A stretch of DNA of 64,000 bases from Solirubrobacter soli DSM 22325 (GTDB taxonomy: Bacteria; Actinomycetota; Thermoleophilia; Solirubrobacterales; Solirubrobacteraceae), in contig NZ_AUIK01000010.1 of assembly GCF_000423665.1 (NCBI RefSeq), forward strand, positions 186,001 to 250,000. The letters are read 5' to 3'. Both the position numbers and the translations under genes were made by a program. Shown here piece by piece: positions 34,988 to 45,639 of the stretch. Positions within the stretch are counted from its first letter, which is position 1; the number at the start of each line of letters is the position of its first letter. A model generated the notes under the pieces. It was not told the DNA's origin. It ran no database searches and saw only the letters and a list, made by a program, of their open reading frames with translations.

Positions 34988-35021
34988 CACGCAAAAAAGG
35001 GTGCGCGATGAGGAGAGAAAG

Positions 35022-35600
35022 ATGAATCCACGGAGGGTCAGAACGGCGCTAGCCGTCCCGTTGGTCGCGGGATTGCTGGCCGGCTGCGGGGGTTCCAGCG
35101 ACAAGCCGGCGCCGCCCGAGAAGGGCAAGGTCGTCCGTGGCGAGACCGAGACCGGCATGAAGATGACGGTCGACACCTTCCTCCCGGTCGCCGACGATCC
35201 GGTCCTCAAGAAGCTCGATGCCTACAGAGCGAAGGGTCACTACCCCGCGGTCGACTACCACCGCGTCACGGCCGACAACACGGCCGGTCAGGTGCCGGAC
35301 CAGGGGCGCGAGGTCACGTTCGCCAAGGACGCCAACGCGATCGCGACGGGCCAGGGCGTGGAGACCCGCTTCGTCTGCGACCTGCTGCGCTTCGAGTGGG
35401 TGCCGTTGCAGGGCATGGAGCAGGCGCACGCCGAGCTCCAGGACGAGCTCTGCAAGAACGGGCCGCCGAAGCCGAATGGCATCGAGCCTGGTCAGAAGCA
35501 GGTCTACTACGTGATCACCGACCGCGGTTTCGGGCAGCGCGGTATCAGAAGCCAGAAGATCTTCGGGCCGCGCAGCGCGGAGTTCACCCCGGCCACGTGA
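35022..35600 (+). CDS. Putative lipoprotein of unknown function
   Basis: A 192-residue protein with a lipobox signal (LVAGLLAGC at residues 15-23), so it should be lipid-anchored at Cys23 on the outer face of the membrane. ATG 35022 follows GGAGAGAAAG. The mature part is charged with two further Cys (RFVCDLL, DELCKNG), which may form a disulfide. No family recognised. Divergent from the ThuA/dehydrogenase-like gene with a common operator-like repeat, so the two may be co-regulated. A strong hairpin follows the stop. Confidence 0.75.
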   Translation: MNPRRVRTALAVPLVAGLLAGCGGSSDKPAPPEKGKVVRGETETGMKMTVDTFLPVADDPVLKKLDAYRAKGHYPAVDYHRVTADNTAGQVPDQGREVTFAKDANAIATGQGVETRFVCDLLRFEWVPLQGMEQAHAELQDELCKNGPPKPNGIEPGQKQVYYVITDRGFGQRGIRSQKIFGPRSAEFTPAT

Positions 35601-35607
35601 TACGGCT

Positions 35608-35642
35608 CGAGGGCCGCGGCGGTTCGACCGCCGCAGCCCTCG
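35608..35642. terminator. Convergent hairpin terminator
   Basis: Stem of 15 bases (35608-35622 with 35628-35642) with one C-A mismatch and a 5-base loop TTCGA. It sits 7 bases after the lipoprotein stop and 7 bases before the end of the opposing gene, so it can serve both. Confidence 0.75.
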
Positions 35643-35649
35643 TCGTTCG

Positions 35650-37404
<1,755 letters not shown>

Positions 37405-37444
37405 CCCGACAGCTCCCCCTCCGATGGACCCCGTAGCGGCGCAG

Positions 37445-37501
37445 AACTTATCGGCGCCTCACGCACAAGTCAACGACTTTTGCGCCACGAGTGCGCAAAA
37501 C
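37445..37501 (-). promoter_or_regulatory. Promoter with adjacent inverted repeat for the double-cupredoxin gene
   Basis: Minus strand TTGACT (plus 37468-37473), 17 bases, TAAGTT (37445-37450). Directly upstream of the -35 is a 25-base site at 37477-37501, with TTTTGCGC and GCGCAAAA arms and a 7-base centre. It matches the site at 34944-34968 at most positions. Confidence 0.65.
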
Positions 37502-37528
37502 ATGAGAGCTGTCAGCTGCAATACAGGG

Positions 37529-37561
37529 GAGCCGCGGCGGAGGTTTAGACCGCCGCGGCTC
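37529..37561. terminator. Hairpin terminator downstream of the 2015-residue protein gene
   Basis: A perfect 12-bp stem GAGCCGCGGCGG (37529-37540) with 37550-37561 and a 9-base loop. It lies between the end of the large surface-protein gene and the promoter of the next gene on the same strand. Confidence 0.7.
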
Positions 37562-37571
37562 CGAACGTCCC

Positions 37572-37592
37572 TAAAGGGGTCAGGCCCCTTTA
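37572..37592. repeat. GGGGTCAGGCCCC-family palindrome
   Basis: TAAAGGGG (37572-37579) and CCCCTTTA (37585-37592) around a TCAGG loop, immediately after the stop of the 2015-residue protein gene. It is nearly the same sequence as the terminator at 15324-15350, in reverse orientation, and shares its 13-base core with the tandem array at 55662-55757. Confidence 0.75.
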
Positions 37593-37593
37593 T

Positions 37594-40500
37594 CTACGGT
37601 GTCGTCGTCGAGAGCGTGAACGTCAGCGTCTTCGTGTACGCCCCGCTCCGCAACGGCTCGTTCGCCCCGATCGTCTGGCGCAGCGTGATCGTCACCGCGT
37701 CCGCGGAGATCACGGTCGGGTAGGTCAGCAGCGTCAGCGGGTTGGCGGCACCCGTGATCGGCGCGAACGCCGCCGTCGGCTGCACCGGGCTGGTCGCCCG
37801 CGCGTTGATCGGGTTCACGAGCGCGCTCGTGCCGTTGACCATCCGGCCCGTCGCGACGTCGCTCGGGTCGGCGACGGTCAGGGCCGCGGTCGCGGCCGAG
37901 CTCGTCACCACCGCCGTGGTCGAGGCCGTGTAGTCGGCGCCCACACCCGGCGTGAACGCGCCGAACGTCGCCGGCCCGCCGAGCGTCAGCGCCAGCGTGG
38001 GCGGCACGTCGCCGGTGATCACGGTCGGGACGCTCGTCGCGGTCGGCGTCGCCGTCGGGGTGGCCGTCGGCGTCGCGGTGGGCGTGGCGGTCGGCGTCGC
38101 CGTCGGGGTGGCCGTGGGCGTCGCCGTCGGGGTCGGCGTCGCGACCGCCTCGACCGTGAACGCCCGGGTCGCCGGCGTGGCGTCGACGTTGCCCGCCGCG
38201 TCCTTCGCCCGCACCGAGAACGTGTAGTTCCCGAGCGTGGCCGTCGTGTACGCCTGCGGCGACGTGCACGCGGCGTAGGTCCCCGCGCCGGACGGCGTGT
38301 CGAGCTTGCACTCGAACGTCGCCCCCGCCTCGGACGTGAACGTGAACGACTGGCTCGTCGAGGTCGTCGTCCCGCTCGGGCCGCCCGTGATCGTCGTGTC
38401 CGGCGCGACCGTGTCCACGGTGAAGGCCCGCGTCGCGGGCGTCGCGTCGACGTTGCCGGCCGCGTCGGTCGCGCGCACGCTGAACGTGTACGCCCCGTTG
38501 GCCGTCGTGCTGTACGCCTGCGGCGAGGTGCAGGCCGCGTAGGTGCCCGCGCCGGACGGCGTGTCGAGCTTGCACTCGAACGTCGCCCCCGCCTCGGAGG
38601 TGAACGTGAACGACTGGCTCGTCGAGCTCGTCGTCCCGGTCACGCCACCGGTGATCGTGGTGTCCGGCGCGGCCGTGTCGACCGTGAACGTCCGCGTGGC
38701 CGGCGACGCGTCAGGCGTCCCCAGGCCGTCGGTGGCCCGCACGCTGAACGTGTACGAGCCGTCCGCCAGCGCGGTGTAGGCCTTCGGCGTGGTGCACGCG
38801 GCGTAGGTGCCGGTCGCCGCGCCCGGACCGTCGAGCTTGCACTCGAAGGTCGAGCCCGGCTTGGTCGAGCTGAAGCCGAACGACGGCGACGCGTTGTTGG
38901 TCGTGCCGGTCGGGCCGCTCGTGATCGAGGTGTCCGGCGCGGAGGTCTCGACGGTGAACGTCCGCGTCGCGGGCGTCGCGTCGACGTTGCCGGCAGCGTC
39001 CGTCGCCCGCACCGAGAACGTGTACGAGCCGTCCGCCAGCGGGCCGTAGGCCTTCAGCGACGTGCAGCTCGCGTATGTGCCCGTCGAGGCACCCGGGCCG
39101 TCGAGCTTGCACTCGAACGTCGCCCCCGCCTCGGACGAGAACCCGAACGACGGCGACGCGTTGTTGGTCGTGCCGGTCGGACCCGACGTGATCGTCGTGT
39201 CCGGCGCCGCCGTGTCGACCGTGAACGAGCGGGTCGCGGGGCTCGGATCCGGCGTGCCGGTCGAGTCCGTCGCCCGCACCGTGAACGTGTACGAACCATC
39301 CGCCAGGCCGCTGTAGGCCTTCGGCGACGTGCACGCGGCGTACGAGCCCGTGGCGGCCCCCGGGCCGTCGAGCTTGCACTCGAACGTTGACCCGGCCTTC
39401 GTCGAGGAGAACGTGAACGACGGGGACCCACTGTTGGTCACGCCGCTCGGACCCGAGTTGATCGTCGTGTCCGGCGCGGCCGTGTCAACGGTGAACGTCC
39501 GCGTCGCGGGCGAGCCGTCGACGTTGCCGGCGGCATCGGTCGCCCGCACCGAGAACGTGTACGCGCCGTCCACCAGCGGGCCGTAGGCCTTCGGCGACGT
39601 GCAGGCCGCGTACGTGCCCGTCGTCGCGCCCGGCCCGTCGAGCTTGCACTCGAACGTCGAGCCCGTCTCGGAGCTCGTGAACCCGAACGACGGCGAGGCG
39701 TTGTTCGTGGTGCCGGTCGGACCCGAGTTGATCGTCGTGTCCGGCGCCGCCGTGTCGACCGTGAACGTCCGCGTCGCGGGGCTCGGATCCGGCGTCCCCG
39801 TCGGGTCGGTCGCGCGCACCGAGAGGGTGTACGCGCCGTCGGCCAGCGGACCGTAGGCCTTGGGCGAGGTGCAGGCCGCGTACGTGCCCGTCGTCGCCCC
39901 CGGGCCGTCGAGCTTGCACTCGAACGTCGACCCGGCCTTCGTCGAGGAGAACGTGAACGACGGCGAGGCGTTGTTCGTCGCGCCGCTCGGACCGGTGTTG
40001 ATCGACGTGTCCGGCGCGGCCGTGTCGACCGTGAACGCCCGCGTCGCGGGCGTCGCGTCCACGTTGCCGGCTGCGTCGGTCGCCCGCACCGAGAACGTGT
40101 AGGCGCCGTCGACCAGCGGACCGTAGGCGCGCGGCGAGGTGCAGCTCGAGTAGGTGCCGGTGGTCGCGCCCGGGCCGTCGAGCTTGCACTCGAACGTCGA
40201 GCCCGTCTCGGAGCTCGTGAACCCGAACGACGGCGAGGCGTTGTTCGTGGTGCCGGTCGGGCCCGAGTTGATCGTCGTGTCCGGCGCGGCCGTGTCGACC
40301 GTGAACGACCGCGTCGCGGGCGTCGCGTCGACGTTGCCGGCGGCATCTGTCGCCCGCACGCTGAACGTGTAGGCCCCGTTGGCCGTCGTCGTGTACGCCT
40401 GCGGCGAGGTGCACGCGGCGTAGGTGCCCGCCCCGGCCGGCGTGTCGAGCTTGCACTCGAACGTCGACCCGGTCTCGGAGCTCGTGAACGCGAACGACGG

Positions 40501-43500
40501 CGCCGTGCCGTTGGTCGCGCCCGACGGACCCGACGCGATCGTCGTGTCGGGCGCCGCCGTGTCGACCGTGAAGGAGCGGGTCGCCGGCGTCGCGTCGGTG
40601 TTGCCCGCGGCGTCGGTCGCCCGGACGGAGAACGTGTAGCTGCCGTTCGCGGTGCTGGTGTACGCCCGCGGCGAGGTGCAGGACGCGTAGGTCCCCGCGC
40701 CCGCCGGCGTGTCGAGCTTGCACTCGAACGTCGCACCCGCCTCGGACGTGAACGTGAACGACGGCGCCGTCTGGTTCGTCGTCCCGGTCGGGCCGCCCGT
40801 GATCGTCGTGTCGGGCGCGGCCGTGTCGACCGTGAAGGAGCGCGACGCGGCGGTGGCGTCGACGTTGCCGGCCGCGTCGGTCGCGCGCACGAGGAACGTG
40901 TACGCGCCGTCGGCCAGCGAGCCGAGGATGCGAGGCGACGTGCACGGGCCGTAGGAGCCGACCGCGGCGCCCGGGCCGTCCAGGCGGCACTCGAACGTCG
41001 AGCCGGTCTCGGTGCTCGTGAACGTCATCGTCGTGTTGTTGACGTTGATCGGGCCGTTCGCGCCGCCCGTGATCGTCGTGTCCGGGGCGGCGGTGTCGAC
41101 CGTGAACGCGCGCGTCGCCGGCGACGGGTCAGGCGTGCCCAGGCTGTCGGTCGCCCGCACGCTGAACGTGTATGCGCCGTCCGCGAGCGAGCTGTACACC
41201 CGCGGCGAGGTGCACGCGGCGTAGGTGCCGGTCGCCGCGCCCGGGCCGTCGAGCTTGCACTCGAAGGTCGAGCCGGACTTCGTGGAGGTGAACGCGAACG
41301 AGGGCGAGGCGTTGTTGGTCGTGCCCGTCGGGCCGGACGTGATCGAGGTGTCCGGCGCGGAGGTCTCGACGGTGAACGCGCGCGTCGCCGGCGTGGCGTC
41401 GACGTTGCCGGCGGCGTCGGTCGCGCGCACGGAGAACGTGTAGGAGCCGTCCGTCAGCGGGCCGACGACCCGCGGCGACGTGCAGCTCACGTACGTCCCG
41501 GTCGTCGCGCCTGGGCCGTCGAGCTTGCACTCGAACGTCGACCCGGTCTCGGAGCTCGTGAACCCGAAGGACGGCGAGGTCTGGTTGGTCGTGCCGGTCG
41601 GACCCGAGTTGATCGTGGTGTCCGGAGCGGCCGTGTCGACGGTGAACGAGCGCGTCGCCGGCGTCGGATCGACGTTGCCCGCGGCGTCGGTCGCCCGCAC
41701 GCTGAACGTGTAGGCGCCGTTGGCGGTCGTCGTGTACGCCTGCGGCGAGGTGCAGGCCGCGTAGGTGCCCGCACCGGCAGGCGTGTCGAGCTTGCACTCG
41801 AAGGTCGAGCCGACCTCGGTGCCCGAGAACTGGAACGACGGCGCGGTGCCGTTGGTCGTCCCGCTCGGGCCGCTGTTGATCGTGGTGTCGGGCGCGGCCG
41901 TGTCGACCGTGAACGAGCGCGTCGCCGGCGTCGCGTCGACGTTGCCCACCGCGTCGGTCGCCCGCACGCTGAAGGTGTACGTGCCGTCCGCGAGCGAGCT
42001 GTACGCCCGCGGCGAGGTGCAGCTCGCGTACGTGCCCGTCGTGGCGCCGGGGCCGTCGAGCTTGCACTCGAACGTCGCCCCCGCCTCGGACGAGAACCCG
42101 AAGGACGGCGACGCGTTGCTCGTCGCGCCCGAGGGACCCGAGCCGATCGTCGTGTCCGGCGCCACCGTGTCGACCGTGAAGGAGCGGGTCGCCGGCGACG
42201 GGTCGACGTTGCCGGCCGCGTCGGTCGCCCGCACGCTGAAGGTGTAGGCGCCGTTGGCCGTCGTCGTGTACGACCGCGGCGAGGTGCAGGACGCGTACGT
42301 CCCCGCGCCCGCCGGCGTGTCGAGCTTGCACTCGAACGTCGCGCCGGCCTCAGACGTGAACGTGAACGACGGCGCCGTCTGGTTCGTCGTCCCGGTCGGG
42401 CCGCCGGTGATGGTCGTATCCGGTGGCCCTGTGTCCACCGTGAAGGATCTGGTCGCCGGTGTCGGGTCGACGTTGCCCGCCGGGAACGCCGAGCGGACGC
42501 TGAAGGTGTAGTTGCCGTTGGCGGTCGTGGTGTAGGCGGCGGGCGACGTGCAGGCCGCGTACGTCCCCGCGCCGGACGGCGTGTCGAGCTTGCACTCGAA
42601 CGTCGCCCCTACCGCTGTGGATGTGAAGGTGAACGACGCGTTGGTCGTGTTGGTCGGCCCCTGCGGGCCGCCCGTGATGTTCGTGTCCGGGGGCGTCGGC
42701 GTCGCGGTGGGCGTCGCGGTCGGTGTCGGTGTGGCCACCGGTTCGACGACCACCGTGCCGGTCATCTCCGGATGGATGCCGCAGACGAAGCTGTATGTCC
42801 CGGCGGCATCGAACTGGCAGTAGCCCTCCCAGCCCGCGGGTTGGAACGAGTCCGGCATCGGTGGGACCGTGTCGGCGTCGTTGACCGGGAACGACGGTGA
42901 GTTCTTGGTCTTGACGCACGTCGCCGGCTTCGGGTTGGTGTTGAACGCGACGTTGTGGACGCTCGTGCCCGACGGGTAGTTGAACGTCACGCGCTCGCCG
43001 GCCTTGATCGTGACGCTGTGGTCCGAGGTGTCGGAGGAGGAGGCGTCCTGCCACCAGTTGGGGACCCCGTCGTGGCCCGAGATCGTCGCTCCGGTCGGCG
43101 TGCTCGTCGGGGTGGCGGTCGGGGTCGCGGTGGGCGTGGCGGTCGGGGTCGCCGTCGGCGTCGGCGTGACGGACCCGGTCACGATGACCTCGCCCGTCAT
43201 CGCGGTGCCGTGGGCCTCGCAGAAGAACGTGTAGGTGCCGGAGGCGTTGAACTTGCACTCGCCCGCCCACCCCGGTGACTGCGAGTGGTCAGGCAGCGGC
43301 TCGACCGTGTTGGTGTCGGGCTCGAAGCCCTCAGGGGCCTCGGTCTGGACGCACGACGTGGGCTTGGCCTCGTCGTCGAAGATCACGTTGTGAACGCTGT
43401 TGTTGGTCCCGTTGGCGGGGTAGGTGAAGGTGACGGTGTCGCCCGGGTTGATCGTCACCGAGTTGTCCTCGGGGGCCGTCCCGTTGGCGTCCACGTAGAA

Positions 43501-43641
43501 GTTGTCGCCGACGACGAACGCGCCGTTCGCCTTCGGTTGCTGCGGCTGCGGGTCACGCGCGGGAGCGCCCCACGCGAGCGTGGGGACGACGATGACCGCG
43601 ATCACCGCGCACGCCAGCCATGGCAAGACCGACTTCCTCAT
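37594..43641 (-). CDS. Giant surface protein: two cupredoxins, 17 Ig-like repeats, shared tail
   Basis: A 2015-residue secreted protein. ATG 43641 is chosen (signal peptide [28 protein letters not shown] upstream); a TTG at 43650 is possible. Cupredoxin domains lie at about 35-157 and 184-300 with His and Cys-His-Met ligands (CEAHGTAM, CGIHPEM). Residues about 316-1832 hold 17 Ig-like repeats of roughly 89 residues, each with two Cys (FECKLD and ACTSP contexts) and an SFTVDTAAPDTTI-type junction. An ATPTATPT linker and the shared tail (ending TLTFTLSTTTP) follow. Looks like a wall-attached stalk presenting copper domains; binding partner unknown. Confidence 0.88.
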   Translation of the reverse strand: MRKSVLPWLACAVIAVIVVPTLAWGAPARDPQPQQPKANGAFVVGDNFYVDANGTAPEDNSVTINPGDTVTFTYPANGTNNSVHNVIFDDEAKPTSCVQTEAPEGFEPDTNTVEPLPDHSQSPGWAGECKFNASGTYTFFCEAHGTAMTGEVIVTGSVTPTPTATPTATPTATPTATPTSTPTGATISGHDGVPNWWQDASSSDTSDHSVTIKAGERVTFNYPSGTSVHNVAFNTNPKPATCVKTKNSPSFPVNDADTVPPMPDSFQPAGWEGYCQFDAAGTYSFVCGIHPEMTGTVVVEPVATPTPTATPTATPTPPDTNITGGPQGPTNTTNASFTFTSTAVGATFECKLDTPSGAGTYAACTSPAAYTTTANGNYTFSVRSAFPAGNVDPTPATRSFTVDTGPPDTTITGGPTGTTNQTAPSFTFTSEAGATFECKLDTPAGAGTYASCTSPRSYTTTANGAYTFSVRATDAAGNVDPSPATRSFTVDTVAPDTTIGSGPSGATSNASPSFGFSSEAGATFECKLDGPGATTGTYASCTSPRAYSSLADGTYTFSVRATDAVGNVDATPATRSFTVDTAAPDTTINSGPSGTTNGTAPSFQFSGTEVGSTFECKLDTPAGAGTYAACTSPQAYTTTANGAYTFSVRATDAAGNVDPTPATRSFTVDTAAPDTTINSGPTGTTNQTSPSFGFTSSETGSTFECKLDGPGATTGTYVSCTSPRVVGPLTDGSYTFSVRATDAAGNVDATPATRAFTVETSAPDTSITSGPTGTTNNASPSFAFTSTKSGSTFECKLDGPGAATGTYAACTSPRVYSSLADGAYTFSVRATDSLGTPDPSPATRAFTVDTAAPDTTITGGANGPINVNNTTMTFTSTETGSTFECRLDGPGAAVGSYGPCTSPRILGSLADGAYTFLVRATDAAGNVDATAASRSFTVDTAAPDTTITGGPTGTTNQTAPSFTFTSEAGATFECKLDTPAGAGTYASCTSPRAYTSTANGSYTFSVRATDAAGNTDATPATRSFTVDTAAPDTTIASGPSGATNGTAPSFAFTSSETGSTFECKLDTPAGAGTYAACTSPQAYTTTANGAYTFSVRATDAAGNVDATPATRSFTVDTAAPDTTINSGPTGTTNNASPSFGFTSSETGSTFECKLDGPGATTGTYSSCTSPRAYGPLVDGAYTFSVRATDAAGNVDATPATRAFTVDTAAPDTSINTGPSGATNNASPSFTFSSTKAGSTFECKLDGPGATTGTYAACTSPKAYGPLADGAYTLSVRATDPTGTPDPSPATRTFTVDTAAPDTTINSGPTGTTNNASPSFGFTSSETGSTFECKLDGPGATTGTYAACTSPKAYGPLVDGAYTFSVRATDAAGNVDGSPATRTFTVDTAAPDTTINSGPSGVTNSGSPSFTFSSTKAGSTFECKLDGPGAATGSYAACTSPKAYSGLADGSYTFTVRATDSTGTPDPSPATRSFTVDTAAPDTTITSGPTGTTNNASPSFGFSSEAGATFECKLDGPGASTGTYASCTSLKAYGPLADGSYTFSVRATDAAGNVDATPATRTFTVETSAPDTSITSGPTGTTNNASPSFGFSSTKPGSTFECKLDGPGAATGTYAACTTPKAYTALADGSYTFSVRATDGLGTPDASPATRTFTVDTAAPDTTITGGVTGTTSSTSQSFTFTSEAGATFECKLDTPSGAGTYAACTSPQAYSTTANGAYTFSVRATDAAGNVDATPATRAFTVDTVAPDTTITGGPSGTTTSTSQSFTFTSEAGATFECKLDTPSGAGTYAACTSPQAYTTATLGNYTFSVRAKDAAGNVDATPATRAFTVEAVATPTPTATPTATPTATPTATPTATPTATPTATPTATSVPTVITGDVPPTLALTLGGPATFGAFTPGVGADYTASTTAVVTSSAATAALTVADPSDVATGRMVNGTSALVNPINARATSPVQPTAAFAPITGAANPLTLLTYPTVISADAVTITLRQTIGANEPLRSGAYTKTLTFTLSTTTP
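38147..42695. repeat. Seventeen roughly 267-bp repeats encoding Ig-like domains
   Basis: About 4.5 kb of tandem, closely similar coding units on the minus strand. Two flavours occur: one with LDTP(A/S)GAG and ANG, the other with LDGPGA(T/A)TG and ADG. They do not alternate strictly. Near-identity of neighbouring units points to recent expansion by unequal exchange, and copy number may vary between strains or be collapsed in short-read assemblies. Confidence 0.9.
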
Positions 43642-43687
43642 GCCCAACACTCCCCCTCCAGAAGCACACCCTCGGACCGAAGGCCGA

Positions 43688-43744
43688 ACCCTACGTTCCT
43701 TACGACATCAAGTCAACGGACTTGAGCCTTCAGAGGGGCAAAAC
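43688..43744 (-). promoter_or_regulatory. Promoter and degenerate operator-like site of the giant surface protein
   Basis: Minus strand TTGACT (plus 43711-43716), 17 bases, TAGGGT (43688-43693). Upstream, 43721-43744 begins GTTTTGC and ends CTCAAG, a weaker version of the 25-base repeat before the other two tail-protein genes. It overlaps the end of the RidA gene. Confidence 0.5.
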
Positions 43745-44119
43745 TGCCGTCGCCTCGATCTCGACACGCGCAGAAGCCTCCACCAGCGCGACCACCTGGA
43801 CGACGGCCATCGCCGGGAAGTGCTTGCCCATGACCTCGCGATAGGCCACGCCGATCTCCCGCTGGTGCGCGAGATAGTCCTCGCGGTCGGTGATGAACCA
43901 GGTCATCCTGGCGACATGCTCAGGCCGGCCGTCGGCCTCGGCGAGCACGGCGACGATGTTGAGCAGCGCCTGGCGCACCTGGCCCGCGAGGTCGGGCGCG
44001 AAGACCCCGGCCGAGTCCCAGCCGACCATCCCGCCCACGAAGACGAGCCGCCCCTCGGCGACCATGCCGTTCGCGTACCCGCGCGGCTCCGGCCAGCCCG
44101 GCGGCTGCAGCCGCCTCAT
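43730..44119 (-). CDS. RidA/YjgF-family protein
   Basis: A 129-residue RidA-type protein, starting at ATG 44119, which overlaps the ligase stop as ATGA. Family features are VFVGGMVGWDSAG near the N-terminus, QVRQALLNIVAVLAEADGRP, and VVALVEASARVEIEATAVL at the end. An Arg in ASARVEIE matches the catalytic Arg that binds the substrate carboxylate in deaminating RidA proteins. RidA hydrolyses reactive enamines/imines to ketones and ammonia. Being last in the aromatic CoA operon, it could release the amino group during 2-aminobenzoyl-CoA breakdown; that is inference. Confidence 0.85.
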   Translation of the reverse strand: MRRLQPPGWPEPRGYANGMVAEGRLVFVGGMVGWDSAGVFAPDLAGQVRQALLNIVAVLAEADGRPEHVARMTWFITDREDYLAHQREIGVAYREVMGKHFPAMAVVQVVALVEASARVEIEATAVLPL

Positions 44120-45639
44120 GCCGACCGCTCCCGCAGCACGTTGCGCTGGACCTTGCCGGTGGGCGTGCGCGGCAGCGCGTCGACGAACTCGATCCGCCGC
44201 GGGTACTTGTACGGGGCAATCAGCGCCTTGACGTGGTCCTGCAGCTCGCGCGCGTCGACCGTCGCGCCGGCGACCACGTAGGCCATCACGACGTGCCCGC
44301 GCTCGGCGTCGGGCGCCGCGACGACCGCGCACTCGGCCACGGCCGGATGCTCGAGCAGCGCCGCCTCGACCTCGAAGCCGGAGATGTTGTAGCCCGAGGA
44401 GATGATCATGTCGTCGGTCCGCGCCGAGAACCAGAAGTAGCCGTCGGCGTCCATCGAGAACGCGTCGCCGGTCAGGTTCCAGCCGTCGCGGACGTAGACC
44501 GACTGGCGCTCGTCGTCGAGGTAGCGGCAGCCGGTCGGCCCGCGCACCGCGAGCCTGCCGACCTCGCCGGGCGCGAGCGTGGTCATGCCGTCGTCGACGA
44601 TCCGCGCCTCGTAGCCCGGCACCGGCCGCCCACAGGAGCCGGGCCGCGCCTCGCTCGCGGGCGCGGCGATGAAGATGTGCAGCATCTCGGTCGAGCCGAT
44701 CCCGTCGACGATCCGCAGGCCGGTCTTCTCGAACCAGGCGTCCGAGACCGCCGCGGGCAACGGCTCCCCCGCCGACACGCACGTGTGCAGGGAGCCCGGG
44801 ACGTCCTGGCCGAGCATCGCGCGGTAGGCGGTCGGGGCGGTGAAGAGCGTCGTGACGCCGTGGGCGCGGAGCGTGTCGAGCAGGTCCGCCGGCTTCGGCA
44901 CCGGCGCCATCGCCGCGCCGAAGCGCATCGGGAACAGCACCTGCCCGCCGAGCCCGAACGTGAACGCGATCGGCGGCGTCCCGGAGAAGACGTCGCCGGG
45001 CTGCGGGTCGAGGATGTGGCGGGCGAACGTGTCGCACGTGGCGAGCAGGTCGCGATGGCAGTGCACGCACCCCTTGGGCGGCCCGGTCGTGCCCGACGTG
45101 AACGCGATGATCGCGACGTCGTCCGCGGCCGTCTCGACGGGGTCGAACGACCCGCGCGCGGGGACGTCCTCGAGGGCGATGACGCGGAGCGCGGCGGCGG
45201 GCGGCCCGGCCGCGCCGCCGGGGGGCGCATCCGCGGCGGCGAGCTCGCCGGCACGCGCCACTTCGGCCGCCAGCGCGCGGGGCGCGAGCGCGACCGCGGG
45301 GCGCGCCTTCGCGGCGACCTTCGCGATCTCCCCCGCCCGCAACAGCGGCATCGTCGCCACGACGATCCCGCCCGCGAGCAGGATGCCCAGCCACGCCGCG
45401 ATCGCCTCGGGCGTGTTCGGCGAGTGCAGCAGCACCCGCTCGCCCGGCTCGATCGCCAACGCTTCCGCCACGGCGCGAGCCCGCTCGCCCAGCTCGCCGT
45501 AGCTCCAGCCGCCGGCGATCGCCGTCCCCTCGTGGCGCAGCAACTCGGCCGCGGCGTTCACACGGTCCGGGCCGTCCAGCACGAGCAGGTCGGGCCACTG
45601 CTCGAGCGGCGGCAGATGATCGCGGGCGTAGGTGTCCAT
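44116..45639 (-). CDS. Benzoate/2-aminobenzoate-type CoA ligase (AMP-forming)
   Basis: A 507-residue ANL-superfamily ligase. The P-loop is FTSGTTGPPKGCVHCHRDLL; GIGSTEMLHIFIA is characteristic of the benzoate-CoA ligase group; then TRTDDMIISSGYNISGFEVE-like hinge residues and the catalytic Lys in PTGKVQRN. It activates an aromatic acid with ATP and CoA in the cytoplasm. Coupled to its neighbours (TGATG with the dehydrogenase, ATGA with RidA). With the monooxygenase/reductase in the same operon, anthranilate (2-aminobenzoate) or salicylate is the likely substrate. Confidence 0.87.
   Translation of the reverse strand: MDTYARDHLPPLEQWPDLLVLDGPDRVNAAAELLRHEGTAIAGGWSYGELGERARAVAEALAIEPGERVLLHSPNTPEAIAAWLGILLAGGIVVATMPLLRAGEIAKVAAKARPAVALAPRALAAEVARAGELAAADAPPGGAAGPPAAALRVIALEDVPARGSFDPVETAADDVAIIAFTSGTTGPPKGCVHCHRDLLATCDTFARHILDPQPGDVFSGTPPIAFTFGLGGQVLFPMRFGAAMAPVPKPADLLDTLRAHGVTTLFTAPTAYRAMLGQDVPGSLHTCVSAGEPLPAAVSDAWFEKTGLRIVDGIGSTEMLHIFIAAPASEARPGSCGRPVPGYEARIVDDGMTTLAPGEVGRLAVRGPTGCRYLDDERQSVYVRDGWNLTGDAFSMDADGYFWFSARTDDMIISSGYNISGFEVEAALLEHPAVAECAVVAAPDAERGHVVMAYVVAGATVDARELQDHVKALIAPYKYPRRIEFVDALPRTPTGKVQRNVLRERSA

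Noticed and set aside
35608-35642. TTCGA-containing stem-loop considered as a tRNA T-arm
   Set aside because: No acceptor, D or anticodon arms can be formed around it. It is a simple convergent terminator. No tRNA was found anywhere in the window.
38147-42695. Long repeat block considered as a CRISPR or satellite
   Set aside because: The repeats are about 267 bp, in frame, and encode Ig-like domains.
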